Source: Chloroflexi bacterium CFX6
Lineage (GTDB): Bacteria > Chloroflexota > Anaerolineae > Anaerolineales > Villigracilaceae
NCBI GenBank assembly: GCA_030263595.1
Contig: SZPG01000036.1
Location: 1 to 39,358, forward strand
Direction of reading: 5' to 3'
DNA: 39,358 bases
Positions 1 through 7,796 of the stretch are shown in pieces (the stretch's first letter is position 1; every line of letters begins with the position of its first letter). The notes beneath the pieces are model-generated. The model was not told the origin of the DNA. It saw only the letters and a list, made by a program, of their open reading frames with translations, and did no database searches. The translations under genes were made by a program, and so were the position numbers.

Positions 1-1440
1 ACGCCAACAGACACACCAACTCAGACACCCTCCTTCACTCCGACGCGCACGCCTAGCAACACACCGACGAAGACCTTCACCCCAACGCAAACCCCGTCGT
101 TGACTCCAACCTTTACGTTCACGCCGACCGCGACGTTCACACCCACAGACACGCCGACTCAAACGCCCTCCTTCACGCCCACGCGCACGCCAAGCAACAC
201 ACCGACCAAGACCTTCACGCCAACGCAAACCCCGTCGCTGACTCCGACCGCTACGGCTACGCCTTCGCAGACATTTACGCCAACAGACACGCCGACTCAA
301 ACGCCCTCTCTCACACCGACGCGCACGCCAAGCAACACACCGACGAAGACCTTCACGCCAACGCGGACGCCAACCTTTACGCCAACGAACACTCCTTCGC
401 GAACTCCGACCAACACGACGACTTTTACTCCCACCTTCACACCGACCTTTACAGCGACGTTCACACCATCCAACACGCCGACCAACACACCCACGCGCAC
501 ACCCACCCCCACGCGGACCCCGTTCCAATCGCCCACGCCGACTCCCAACCGTGGATGCGACCGCATCGAGTTTGTGGCTGACGTAACCGTACCGGACGGT
601 TCCACCTTTACGCCAGGCAGTTCGTTCACCAAGATCTGGAGATTGAAAAACAATGGGACTTGTACGTGGAGGACGACCTATCGCCTCGTTCTGGTCAGCG
701 GAAACTCGCTGGGCGGAAGGAACCTGATCAACCTGCCGCGGGCGGTCGCTCCGGGCGAGACGATTGACCTGGCGATGGACTTCCGCGCGCCCATTTTCGA
801 GGGCAATTACCGCAGCAACTGGCAGATCCGCAACGATCGCGGCGAGATCTTCGGCACGACCGCGACAGCCAACCGCCCGTTCTATGTGGAGATCAACGTC
901 AAAGCGCCGCCGGTCTCCGGCACAGTGTACGACTTCACGGCAAACGCCTGCGCCGCGCAGTGGACCAGCGGCGCGGGAGCGCTGGATTGCCCCGGCGAGG
1001 ACCGCGATCGCAATGGGTTCGTCCTCCTGCAAAGCGCTGCCAGACTCGAAGACGGTACGATCAGGACCGCCCCAAGCCTGCTGACCGTTCCGCAAAACGT
1101 ATTCAACGGATACATCCGCGCGGTCTATCCCTCGTTCAGAGTGCAGAACGGCGACCGCTTCCGCGCCATCGTCAACTGCGAACGCGGTGCGACGCGGTGC
1201 GGCGCGCTCTTCCGCGTGGATTACCAACTCGCGGACGGCATCGTCCGCGAGTTCTGGGCGTTCGGCGAGCAATACGAAGGTCAATACTTTAGCGTGGACC
1301 TCGACCTCGGTCCGCTCGCGGGACAGGACGTCAAGTTCGTGTTGACTGTCCTTGCGCTCGGCGACGCCTCCGGCGACCGCGCCTTGTGGGTCGAACCGCG
1401 CATCCTGAGAAGCGCTCCGCTTTTCACTCCAACGCCATGA
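1..1440 (+). CDS. Thr/Pro-repeat surface protein with NBR1-type Ig-like domain (5' end missing)
   Basis: The reading frame is open from base 1, so the true start lies upstream. Roughly the first 180 residues are almost purely Thr-Pro-Ser low-complexity sequence built from a 46-residue (138 bp) tandem unit. Its Asp codon recurs at bases 10, 148 and 286. Bases about 560-900 encode a beta-rich domain of the NBR1/Ig-like type, with the typical pattern '[18 protein letters not shown]', a Pro-Gly-Glu turn and '[11 protein letters not shown]'. A second beta-rich domain with four Cys follows to the C terminus. Such Thr/Pro stalks followed by Ig-like domains are common in exported Anaerolineae proteins. 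An extracytoplasmic adhesive or envelope role is inferred; the export signal would be outside the window. No catalytic motif is seen. Confidence 0.85.
   Translation, partial: TPTDTPTQTPSFTPTRTPSNTPTKTFTPTQTPSLTPTFTFTPTATFTPTDTPTQTPSFTPTRTPSNTPTKTFTPTQTPSLTPTATATPSQTFTPTDTPTQTPSLTPTRTPSNTPTKTFTPTRTPTFTPTNTPSRTPTNTTTFTPTFTPTFTATFTPSNTPTNTPTRTPTPTRTPFQSPTPTPNRGCDRIEFVADVTVPDGSTFTPGSSFTKIWRLKNNGTCTWRTTYRLVLVSGNSLGGRNLINLPRAVAPGETIDLAMDFRAPIFEGNYRSNWQIRNDRGEIFGTTATANRPFYVEINVKAPPVSGTVYDFTANACAAQWTSGAGALDCPGEDRDRNGFVLLQSAARLEDGTIRTAPSLLTVPQNVFNGYIRAVYPSFRVQNGDRFRAIVNCERGATRCGALFRVDYQLADGIVREFWAFGEQYEGQYFSVDLDLGPLAGQDVKFVLTVLALGDASGDRALWVEPRILRSAPLFTPTP
10..423 (+). repeat. 138-bp tandem repeat coding for a Thr/Pro stalk
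   Basis: About 2.7 copies of a 138-bp unit lie in frame inside the surface-protein gene, beginning at bases 10, 148 and 286. Copies are highly similar at DNA level with scattered synonymous and Phe/Leu changes, and the third copy degenerates. The unit length is a multiple of three, so copy-number change would lengthen or shorten the stalk without a frameshift. Confidence 0.85.
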
Positions 1441-1501
1441 AAATTCATCGCGCCGGGCGGAAATGAGCGCTTTTCATCCTTCATCCTTTTTCCTCCCCTG
1501 C

Positions 1502-1507
1502 TATAAT
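1502..1507 (+). promoter_or_regulatory. -10 box very close to the start codon (possible leaderless mRNA)
   Basis: TATAAT ends only 7 bases before the ATG at 1515, so transcription would begin at or next to the start codon. No Shine-Dalgarno sequence fits between them. The -35 region is weak. The same arrangement (TATAATC, then TTCGCATG) recurs before the M48 protease gene. Confidence 0.5.
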
Positions 1508-1514
1508 CCTTCGC

Positions 1515-2351
1515 ATGGATATACGCGCAGGCATCATCGCCGCCATCGTCTTATCGGTGATCGGGGGACTGCTCGTCTTCCGCTCCGGGTACCGCGCGTG
1601 GCTGTCGGCGAGGAGATTGACCTTTTACAGGATCAGGCGTCAGCGCGAAAGAGGCGGGCTGTTCACCATCCTGCTCTCGTTGTTGTTGTTCGGGATCGCC
1701 TTCCTGTTGGGTCGCTTCGGCGAGCCGGTTGCATATCGCTATTTTCCGCCCTCGCCCACCATCACCTTGTCTCCCACCATCACGCTTTCGCCCACCATCA
1801 CCTTGTCCCCCACCATCACGCTCACGCCCACCATCACCGATACGCCGTCGGTCACCGATACGCCCACCATCACGCCGACGCCGTTCATCCCGCCGGTCAT
1901 CGAAGCGTTGTTCGTCAGCGAGGTCACGCCCAACCCCGCCGCAGTGTTCAGCCCGCTTCAATTCACGCTCGATTGTTCCAACTTCCTCGATTTTGAATCC
2001 GCGACGGTTTTCCAGAATCCCATCCGCTACGTGTGCGCGGTATTCACGTACGACCAGATGATCCCCGGTTCGCAATGGACCGCGTTGTGGTATCGCGACG
2101 GTCAACTGGCGCATTATGAAACCATCCCCTGGGATGGGGAGGTGGGCGGTTACGGCTTCACCGAATGGGAGGCATCGCCCGAGGAGTTCTTACCCGGCAC
2201 GTACGAAGTGCAGATCTTCGTGGGACTCGAATGGAAGGTGGTCGGTCAATTCATTTTGCAGGGCGACGCGCCCACACGCGCCCCCACCCTCTCCCCGACC
2301 TCCTCTCCCTCTCCAACCGTGACCGACACCCCGACCCCGCCTCCGAACTAA
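1515..2351 (+). CDS. Membrane-anchored protein with Thr/Pro/Ile repeat linker and C-terminal beta domain
   Basis: This 278-residue protein is not assigned to a named family. Residues about 5-25 form a hydrophobic helix, a basic stretch follows (RR, RIRRQRER), and residues about 48-66 form a second transmembrane helix. A linker of repeated PTITLS/PTITLT units (bases about 1755-1870, near-identical 18-bp DNA repeats) leads to a domain of about 130 residues containing two Cys and many aromatic residues, then a second Thr/Pro/Ser tail. The topology suggests a domain displayed outside the cell on a flexible stalk. It lies 75 bp after another Thr/Pro surface protein, so a shared envelope role is plausible. 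The ATG at 1515 follows a TATAAT box directly, suggesting leaderless translation. Confidence 0.75.
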   Translation: MDIRAGIIAAIVLSVIGGLLVFRSGYRAWLSARRLTFYRIRRQRERGGLFTILLSLLLFGIAFLLGRFGEPVAYRYFPPSPTITLSPTITLSPTITLSPTITLTPTITDTPSVTDTPTITPTPFIPPVIEALFVSEVTPNPAAVFSPLQFTLDCSNFLDFESATVFQNPIRYVCAVFTYDQMIPGSQWTALWYRDGQLAHYETIPWDGEVGGYGFTEWEASPEEFLPGTYEVQIFVGLEWKVVGQFILQGDAPTRAPTLSPTSSPSPTVTDTPTPPPN

Positions 2352-2441
2352 GGGACGGCTGATCCTGTTTCGAAAGCCTCGCGCCACAACCCGATCAATC
2401 TTCGCGGACTTTGCGCCTTCGCGACGAAAGGATATTGACCA

Positions 2442-2942
2442 ATGGACCAACAAAAACCCTTCCAGGACTACTACCCCGACGCCCTCGCCCATTGTTACGG
2501 ATGCGGCAGGCTCAACGAACACGGACACCAGATCAAGAGTTACTGGGACGGCGACGAATCCGTCTGTCGTTTCATGCCCAAGCCGTATCACATCGCCATT
2601 CCGGGCTACGTCTATGGGGGATTGCTCGCCTCGCTGATTGATTGTCACGGCACGGGGACCGCCGCCGCCGCGCTCTACAAACTCGCGATGGAACAGGACC
2701 CGCACGCCGAACCCAACACGCGCACCCTCACCGCCTCCCTCCGCGTGGATTACCTCAAACCCACGCCGCTCGGCGTCGAACTCGAAGTGCGCGGCAAGGT
2801 GAAGGAACTCAAGGGACGCAAGGTCGTCATCGAGGAATGGATCCTCGCGAACGGCGTCGTCACCGTGCGCGGGGAGGTGGTCGCCGTGCAGGCGCCGGAG
2901 TCTATGGTGGAGGAGTTGTTGAAGGGAAGCGACAGGGAATAG
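2442..2942 (+). CDS. Hotdog-fold thioesterase (PaaI/4HBT-like)
   Basis: This is a 166-residue protein of the length usual for single-hotdog acyl-CoA thioesterases. It has an N-terminal CYGCG motif (Cys18, Cys21) often found in this group. The hotdog helix region 'GYVYGGLLASLIDCHGTGTA' (residues 56-73, with Asp67 as the likely catalytic acid) follows, then strands ending 'LRVDYLKPTPLGVELEVRG' and 'VVTVRGEVVAVQ'. It probably hydrolyses a small acyl- or aryl-CoA; the substrate cannot be told. The gene has AAAGGA upstream and stands alone between a surface-protein gene and the caspase module, with no clear link to either. Confidence 0.85.
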   Translation: MDQQKPFQDYYPDALAHCYGCGRLNEHGHQIKSYWDGDESVCRFMPKPYHIAIPGYVYGGLLASLIDCHGTGTAAAALYKLAMEQDPHAEPNTRTLTASLRVDYLKPTPLGVELEVRGKVKELKGRKVVIEEWILANGVVTVRGEVVAVQAPESMVEELLKGSDRE

Positions 2943-2977
2943 CCCGACAGGGGATTTGATAGGCTGCCCGGAATTTT

Positions 2978-3005
2978 TTGAAAAATGAAACTTTAGGCGT
3001 ATAAT
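2978..3005 (+). promoter_or_regulatory. Sigma70-type promoter of the EACC1-caspase operon
   Basis: TTGAAA (2978-2983), a 16-bp spacer and TATAAT (3000-3005) lie just upstream of the EACC1-like gene, whose GGAGGAG ribosome-binding site and ATG follow at 3018-3035. The module therefore has its own promoter and need not depend on read-through from the thioesterase gene. Confidence 0.65.
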
Positions 3006-3032
3006 CCCGTCATTACTTGTGGAGGAGATCAC

Positions 3033-3422
3033 ATGACGAGTGCGGATGTTGTAAACCTGAATTTGACGGTCGCAATTTCGGACGGCACAGAGGAGGAATT
3101 GGATATTGCGACTCGCCGCCTGCTGATGGAATTGAAGGATTTCGACGTGGAGTCGGTGGAGTTGATGCCGGGCAGCCGTCTCCCGTCAGGCGCAAAGGCG
3201 GTTGATCCGATCACGGCGGGGGCGATTGCGTTGGCTGTCCTGCCAGCCGCGCTTCCCAAAATCCTGGAATTTCTTCAAGCCTGGAGTTTGAACGGAAGAG
3301 GGCGCACCATTAAATTCAAAGGGCGGATCGCCGGTCAGAACATTGAATTCGAAGGCTCCTTCGACGAAATGGAAAAACTGGTCGGGACGTTGGAAAAGAA
3401 ACATAAGAAGACGAAGAAATGA
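3033..3422 (+). CDS. EACC1-like small protein (effector-associated constant component 1)
   Basis: This 129-residue protein has a beta-strand/helix N terminus (about 1-55), a central hydrophobic helix 'AGAIALAVLPAALPKILEFL' (61-80), an aromatic/basic strand region 'IKFKGRIAGQNIEFEG' (93-108) and a Lys-rich tail. The layout, with an N-terminal acidic helix pair, a hydrophobic Ala/Leu/Pro segment and a short basic beta hairpin, matches the EACC1 family. That family was defined by comparative genomics as a constant partner of caspase, trypsin or NTPase effectors in bacterial conflict systems. The assignment is by pattern recognition, not a search. The stop codon overlaps the caspase start by ATGA (3419-3422), so the two products are translationally coupled and probably act together. 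It could instead be an unrelated small membrane-associated protein. Confidence 0.6.
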   Translation: MTSADVVNLNLTVAISDGTEEELDIATRRLLMELKDFDVESVELMPGSRLPSGAKAVDPITAGAIALAVLPAALPKILEFLQAWSLNGRGRTIKFKGRIAGQNIEFEGSFDEMEKLVGTLEKKHKKTKK

Positions 3423-5410
3423 CATCCAAATACGCTCTCGTCATCGCGAACACTGAATATCAGGATCCCAATTTTGCGAAACTTACCGCCCCCGGCAGGG
3501 ACGCGGAAGAATTTGCCCAGGTCTTGCGGGATTTGGCGGGTTTCGAGGTCAAGGTTTTGTTGAACGAAGGCGAGAGCAAAACCAGCCGGGCGATCGGCCA
3601 TTTCTTCAAAGATCGAAAACACGACGACTTGTTATTATTGTATTTTTCCGGTCATGGAGTGCGAAACGAACAGGGGCTCTTGTTCCTTGCCGCAACGGAT
3701 ACCGAACTGAAAATTCTCGAGGCGAGCAGCGTCCCCGCCGAGTTCATCACCAAATCCATGAACGCCAGCCGTTCTCAACGACAGATATTGATCCTGGACT
3801 GTTGCAACAGCGGCGCGTTCGATTACGGCTCCAAATCTGTCGGACAGAGCATGGGGATTGCGACCGCTTTCGAAGGCAATGGATTTGGACGCGTGGTGCT
3901 GACCGCCACAGACGCCACCCAATTCGCCTGGGAGGGGGATAAGATTATTGGCAATACTCAAAAATCGGTGTTTACGCATTTTCTGATCGAGGGTCTCAGG
4001 GGTGAAGCCGACCGGGACGGGAACGGGCGCATTACTGTGGACGAACTGTACGATTACGCCTACGAAAAAGTTGTCCGTGTCACGCCGAAGCAAACTCCGA
4101 GCCACTGGGCTTATCGCGAACGCGGTGAGATTATCCTCGTCGAAAATTTGATGCACCGTAACGTAAAACTGGTTCCGCTCCCGTCCGGGCTGTTGGATAT
4201 ATTGTCGCATCCCAACCCAAAAGTGCGGAAGGAGGGAATCGAGAAATTGATCGCCCTTTTGGACGGCGGAAATTTGGGCTTGATGCGGTCGGCGCAGGAG
4301 AAACTGCAGGATATGGCCGATACCGATGACAGTTATCAGTTGCGGGAATTAGCCGGGAGGGAACTGAAGAAGCGCGGCTTGACGGGACCGATCAGCGCGG
4401 CTCCCGTCGGACAAAAGAAACCCCAGCCCTTTTTCTGGTTCGATGCGAAAATTGCCATGGGGATTACAATCGCTTTTTTGGTCCTATTCCTGGGCGCATG
4501 GGGAATCTACAAATTACTGAACGACGTTCCGCCTGCAACGCCTTCACCCGTCCAATCTGTCGTGCCGACGGGAGTGGTGGCTACCGAGCCTTTGCAAACG
4601 CCCGCATCTCCGCCGCCTGAACATCCACCCTCATCAGTTCCGCCGATTGAAGATGATTTTTCAACAGGCAAGGACGGAATGCCCTTGATCCTGGTCCCCG
4701 CCGGTGAATTCACAATGGGAAGCGCCGGCAACGACGCGGATGAACGACCGGTCCACACGGTATATCTGGACGCCTTTTTGATTGACAGGATGGAAGTGAC
4801 GAACGCCATGTACGCCGGGTGCGTAAAAAACAAAAGATGCGATCCGCCGCGGGCGATCACTTCCATTACGCAGAACGCGGCAAACGACAGTTTCTATTAT
4901 GGAAACCCCGACTTCGACGACTATCCGGTGATCTTTGTTTCGTGGATAGACGCCAAGGCATATTGTCGGTGGGTGGGTCGTCGTCTGCCCACCGAGGCGG
5001 AGTGGGAAAAAGCCGCGAGTTGGGACGATGAGCAGAAAACCAAACGGTCATATCCGTGGGGAAATACGATTGATTGTTCGTATGCGAATTTTTACGGCAA
5101 AGGCAACTCGTTGTGCGTTGGAGACACGACGCCCGTCGGGAGTTACCCCGAAGGAGCCAGTTACTACGGCGTTCTGGATATGGCGGGCAACGTCTGGGAA
5201 TGGATCGCGGATCGGTACGCGCCTGAGTATTACGGGATGTCGGAATTCCGCAACCCGATCGGTCCGGCCTCCGGCGACACCATTGTCAGGCGAGGCGGCT
5301 CCTTCCTGACGGGCAGGGCTGTCGGCATACGCTCCTCGGATCGCGACAATCTGCCGCCGGATAACACGAGCCATAATCTTGGCTTTCGTTGCGCGGTGGA
5401 CGCTCCGTAA
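3419..5410 (+). CDS. Caspase-like peptidase / HEAT-like repeats / TM / FGE-like (SUMF1) fusion
   Basis: This 663-residue protein has four parts. Residues 1-245 are a C14 caspase/metacaspase domain with catalytic His79 in SGHG and Cys129 in DCCNSG. An EF-hand-like 'DRDGNGRITVDEL' (198-210) closes the domain. Residues about 253-320 form helical HEAT-like repeats ending in the 'DTDDSYQLRELAGREL' pattern. Residues about 344-366 are a transmembrane helix, followed by a Pro-rich stalk (370-412). Residues 422-663 are a formylglycine-generating-enzyme-like (SUMF1) domain with hallmark motifs 'GEFTMGS', 'RRLPTEAEWE', 'GNVWEW' and 'RRGGSF...GFRCA'. The C-terminal active-site Cys pair of true FGEs is absent (the stretch after RGGSF reads TGRAVGIR), so this fold is probably a ligand-binding module. 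Predicted topology is a cytoplasmic protease with an extracytoplasmic sensor. It is coupled by ATGA to the EACC1-like gene. Confidence 0.9.
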   Translation: MTSKYALVIANTEYQDPNFAKLTAPGRDAEEFAQVLRDLAGFEVKVLLNEGESKTSRAIGHFFKDRKHDDLLLLYFSGHGVRNEQGLLFLAATDTELKILEASSVPAEFITKSMNASRSQRQILILDCCNSGAFDYGSKSVGQSMGIATAFEGNGFGRVVLTATDATQFAWEGDKIIGNTQKSVFTHFLIEGLRGEADRDGNGRITVDELYDYAYEKVVRVTPKQTPSHWAYRERGEIILVENLMHRNVKLVPLPSGLLDILSHPNPKVRKEGIEKLIALLDGGNLGLMRSAQEKLQDMADTDDSYQLRELAGRELKKRGLTGPISAAPVGQKKPQPFFWFDAKIAMGITIAFLVLFLGAWGIYKLLNDVPPATPSPVQSVVPTGVVATEPLQTPASPPPEHPPSSVPPIEDDFSTGKDGMPLILVPAGEFTMGSAGNDADERPVHTVYLDAFLIDRMEVTNAMYAGCVKNKRCDPPRAITSITQNAANDSFYYGNPDFDDYPVIFVSWIDAKAYCRWVGRRLPTEAEWEKAASWDDEQKTKRSYPWGNTIDCSYANFYGKGNSLCVGDTTPVGSYPEGASYYGVLDMAGNVWEWIADRYAPEYYGMSEFRNPIGPASGDTIVRRGGSFLTGRAVGIRSSDRDNLPPDNTSHNLGFRCAVDAP

Positions 5411-5471
5411 TCGGAATCCCTCCCGGAGTTCTCGACCCTCGCCGTATCGCTCATGTGCCAGATAACGCCGT

Positions 5472-5477
5472 TATAAT
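5472..5477 (+). promoter_or_regulatory. -10 box adjacent to the start codon of the M48 protease gene
   Basis: TATAAT ends 6 bases before the ATG at 5484 (TATAAT, CTTCGC, ATG). The predicted transcription start falls on the start codon and there is no Shine-Dalgarno sequence, so the mRNA may be leaderless. The layout matches the one before 1515. Confidence 0.5.
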
Positions 5478-5483
5478 CTTCGC

Positions 5484-6620
5484 ATGACCACTCTCGACCC
5501 CGAACGACAAAAACAAGCCAGGCAATATGCCCGCATCCGCCGCCGCTTGTGGCTGGTGGATACCGCCTTCAGCGCGGTCTATGCCTTCGCCTGGCTGTTT
5601 CTCGGCTGGGCGATTTCCCTGCGCGACTGGCTCACTGATCGCTGGTTGCTGTTCACTAACCCCTGGATTCTCGTTCCCGCGTTTGTCGCCATTTTTGGCG
5701 GGCTATATCTCCTCCTCAACCTTCCCCTCGGTTATTACAGCGGATTCGTCCTGCCGCACCGTTTCGGTCAATCCAACCAGACTCTCAAAGGCTGGATCGT
5801 GGACCAACTCAAGGGAATGGCGGTCGGCGCGCCCATCGGGTTGATCCTGCTCGAATTGCTTTATCTCGCCCTGCGCGTCACCGGCGACGTGTGGTGGCTG
5901 TGGGCGGCGGGCGGGCTGTTCGTCTTCAACGTTCTGCTCGCCAACCTCGCGCCGATCCTCATCATGCCCTTGTTCAATAAATTCGTCCCGCTGGGAGACG
6001 AACACAAGGAACTGGCGGACCGCCTGCTTGCGCTCGCCGAACGAGCCAACACCGCGGTGCGCGGCGTCTTCAAGTTCGACATGTCCAAACGGACCAAATC
6101 CGCCAACGCCGCGTTGACCGGCATCGGCAACACGCGCCGCATCGTGCTGGGCGATACGCTCATCAACGAGTTTTCACACGATGAGATCGAAACCGTACTC
6201 GCGCACGAGTTGGGACATCACGTCCACCGCGACATTCCGTTGTTGATCACAATGGGAGCGGCGGGGACAACCCTCGGTTTGTATCTTGCCTCGCTGGGAC
6301 TTAACTGGGCGATTGGTTATTTCGGTTTCGATGGTGTGGCAGATGTCGCCGCGTTCCCTGCGTTGGGGATCCTCCTCGGCGCGTATGGATTGTTGACCAT
6401 GCCGCTCGAGAACGCGGTCTCCCGCTGGAGGGAGAGTAAGGCTGACGAGTACGCGTTGCAGGCTACGGGTAAGGGCGAAGCGTTCGCGTCCGCGTTTACG
6501 AGACTGGCGAATCAAAACCTCGGCGAAGTGGATCCTGAAAAATGGGTGATCTTCCTGTTCTATTCACATCCCCCGTTGGGCGAACGGATCGCGAAAGCGC
6601 GCCATTGGAAGGCGGCGTGA
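5484..6620 (+). CDS. M48-family membrane zinc metalloprotease (Ste24/CAAX-type)
   Basis: This 378-residue integral membrane protease has hydrophobic helices at about 27-47, 60-83, 112-131, 137-162, 252-275 and 286-306. The zinc site is HELGH (241-245), with the third ligand Glu317 in the ESKAD motif of the M48A/Ste24 type. Family members cleave near the cytoplasmic face of the membrane and take part in membrane-protein quality control; there is no evidence here for prenylated substrates. The length and the 'PLENAVSRW' segment before the ligand match Ste24-like proteins rather than HtpX. Its stop is 3 bp from the end of a convergent small membrane protein gene. It follows the caspase module, but it has its own -10 box, so a functional link is only a possibility. 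Confidence 0.92.
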   Translation: MTTLDPERQKQARQYARIRRRLWLVDTAFSAVYAFAWLFLGWAISLRDWLTDRWLLFTNPWILVPAFVAIFGGLYLLLNLPLGYYSGFVLPHRFGQSNQTLKGWIVDQLKGMAVGAPIGLILLELLYLALRVTGDVWWLWAAGGLFVFNVLLANLAPILIMPLFNKFVPLGDEHKELADRLLALAERANTAVRGVFKFDMSKRTKSANAALTGIGNTRRIVLGDTLINEFSHDEIETVLAHELGHHVHRDIPLLITMGAAGTTLGLYLASLGLNWAIGYFGFDGVADVAAFPALGILLGAYGLLTMPLENAVSRWRESKADEYALQATGKGEAFASAFTRLANQNLGEVDPEKWVIFLFYSHPPLGERIAKARHWKAA

Positions 6621-6623
6621 AGC

Positions 6624-6896
6624 CTATTTCACCTGTGTCCACGATTTGCGCTGAATGAGGATCGGGACCAGGATGATCAAAGCAATGACGCCTCCCATAA
6701 CGACGATGCCGTCCGTGGAACCGACTTCCGAGCGGTCCTCCTCCACCGGTGGGGAGGGCGTGGTCTGAAGAATGAGGGACGCGGTGGTCGAATGTTTCTC
6801 GTTCGATAAGTTGACGGTGTAGGTCACTGCCGCGCTGAAGAGGGCAATGCCCAGGCTGATCGCAAGGATGACGACGAAACGGGGAGGTCTTTTCAT
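6624..6896 (-). CDS. Small two-helix membrane protein, unknown function
   Basis: This is a 90-residue protein if translated from the ATG at 6896 (MKRPPRF...), which is preferred because it places a basic N terminus directly before the first helix. Residues about 6-26 are transmembrane, residues 27-60 form a polar, Thr/Ser/Pro-rich loop, and residues about 64-82 are a second helix ending in a Lys/Arg tail. Both ends are therefore predicted cytoplasmic. No family is recognised. A TATACT -10 candidate lies at 6908-6913 on the minus strand, divergent from and overlapping the promoter region of the candidate small RNA. Confidence 0.55.
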   Translation of the reverse strand: MKRPPRFVVILAISLGIALFSAAVTYTVNLSNEKHSTTASLILQTTPSPPVEEDRSEVGSTDGIVVMGGVIALIILVPILIQRKSWTQVK

Positions 6897-6928
6897 AGGG
6901 CGATTGAAGTATAACATGCGCCCGGCTG

Positions 6929-6957
6929 TTGTACCCAATATGCTTTTGCAGTATAAT
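6929..6957 (+). promoter_or_regulatory. Near-consensus promoter with no gene directly downstream
   Basis: TTGTAC (6929-6934), a 17-bp spacer and TATAAT (6952-6957) form one of the best promoter matches in the window. The nearest gene on this strand starts 260 bp later and has a separate -10 box, so this promoter may serve a small RNA. Confidence 0.6.
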
Positions 6958-6963
6958 CGCCCC

Positions 6964-7080
6964 CGTTGCTGGCGGGGAACAGTGACGCGAGGAGATGAGT
7001 TGAGCCTTCATACGCCTGACTTTATCGAAGTTTATGTAAACTCGTCCCGGTCGCATCGTTGAGGATTGGGACGAGTCTGT
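6964..7080 (+). ncRNA. Candidate small RNA or leader RNA (unassigned)
   Basis: Starting about 7 nt after the TATAAT box, the predicted transcript opens with a CCCCG/CGGGG hairpin. It ends in a 9-bp stem, ACTCGTCCC (7040-7048) with GGGACGAGT (7068-7076), followed by a T-rich stretch. No convincing reading frame lies between. I do not recognise a known riboswitch, 6S RNA or SRP RNA signature. It could be an independent small RNA or part of a long leader of the ACIII operon. Confidence 0.35.
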
Positions 7081-7145
7081 TGTTTGTGTTTTACCGGTGT
7101 GCGTACGATTGGATCGGGTTTGACGATTTTTTTGTGCAAGGAAAG

Positions 7146-7174
7146 TTCATGTTTCGGGTTTGATTTAGTATAAT
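7146..7174 (+). promoter_or_regulatory. Probable promoter of the ACIII operon
   Basis: A perfect TATAAT (7169-7174) lies 43 bp before the ActA start, with a poor -35 candidate TTCATG (7146-7151) at 17 bp. The weak -35 would fit activator dependence, but no operator is recognisable. Confidence 0.45.
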
Positions 7175-7217
7175 TTTGCGCGATCTTCGCGGAACAAATC
7201 TTGTAACAGGAGACTGC

Positions 7218-7775
7218 ATGGTCAAGAGATTATTCGAATGGGTGATGAGCCCAATGGGGTGGATTGCCGTGGTCATCGCGGCGTTGTCCGTATTCAGCCT
7301 TGCCGCCTTCGGCATCTATCGGTCGCAACAATCGCTCAAACCGCAGCCCATCCAATTCCCGCACAACCTTCACGTGGGATTGGGCGTCCAATGTCTGTAT
7401 TGCCATCCCGGCGCCGCGCGCGGACCTTCCTCGGGCCTGCCGACGATCAATAAGTGTTGGGGCTGTCATCAGCAGATCGCAAAGACGCAGACGAGCGACA
7501 AATTGAAGCCCATGCGCGATGCGATGGCGAGCGGCGCGAATTTCGTCTGGGTGCCCGTTGCGAAAGTGCCGGACTTCGTGCATTTCAACCATCGTCCCCA
7601 CATTGCGGCGGGCTTGAACTGCGAGAACTGTCACGGCGACATGAGCCAGGTGGAGATCGCCGAAAATCCTCAGGTGATGAACATGAACTGGTGTTTGAGT
7701 TGTCACAAGGAAAGAGCCGGTGACGACGAGGAAAAGTTCATCAAACTCACCGACTGCGGAACCTGTCATTATTAA
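7218..7775 (+). CDS. actA: Alternative complex III pentaheme cytochrome c subunit ActA
   Basis: This 185-residue membrane-anchored cytochrome has one N-terminal transmembrane helix (about 13-33) and five CXXCH heme motifs: CLYCH (59-63), CWGCH (80-84), CENCH (135-139), CLSCH (159-163) and CGTCH (180-184). The last heme is only one residue from the C terminus. Five hemes and an N-terminal anchor are typical of ActA, which passes electrons from the iron-sulfur subunit to the acceptor side of ACIII. The start at 7218 is chosen because AGGAGA sits 5 to 10 bp upstream; an in-frame extension to 7176 has no ribosome-binding site. It is the first gene of the act operon. Confidence 0.93.
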   Translation: MVKRLFEWVMSPMGWIAVVIAALSVFSLAAFGIYRSQQSLKPQPIQFPHNLHVGLGVQCLYCHPGAARGPSSGLPTINKCWGCHQQIAKTQTSDKLKPMRDAMASGANFVWVPVAKVPDFVHFNHRPHIAAGLNCENCHGDMSQVEIAENPQVMNMNWCLSCHKERAGDDEEKFIKLTDCGTCHY

Positions 7776-7796
7776 CCGGGTGAAAAGGAATAGATC

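Noticed and set aside
10..550. Regular repeats at the window start considered as a CRISPR array
   Set aside because: The repeats are in frame, encode Thr/Pro units, have no unique spacers and continue into a protein domain.
4682..5410. Active formylglycine-generating enzyme (sulfatase maturation)
   Set aside because: The C-terminal active-site cysteines are missing, no sulfatase gene is nearby, and the domain is fused to a caspase.
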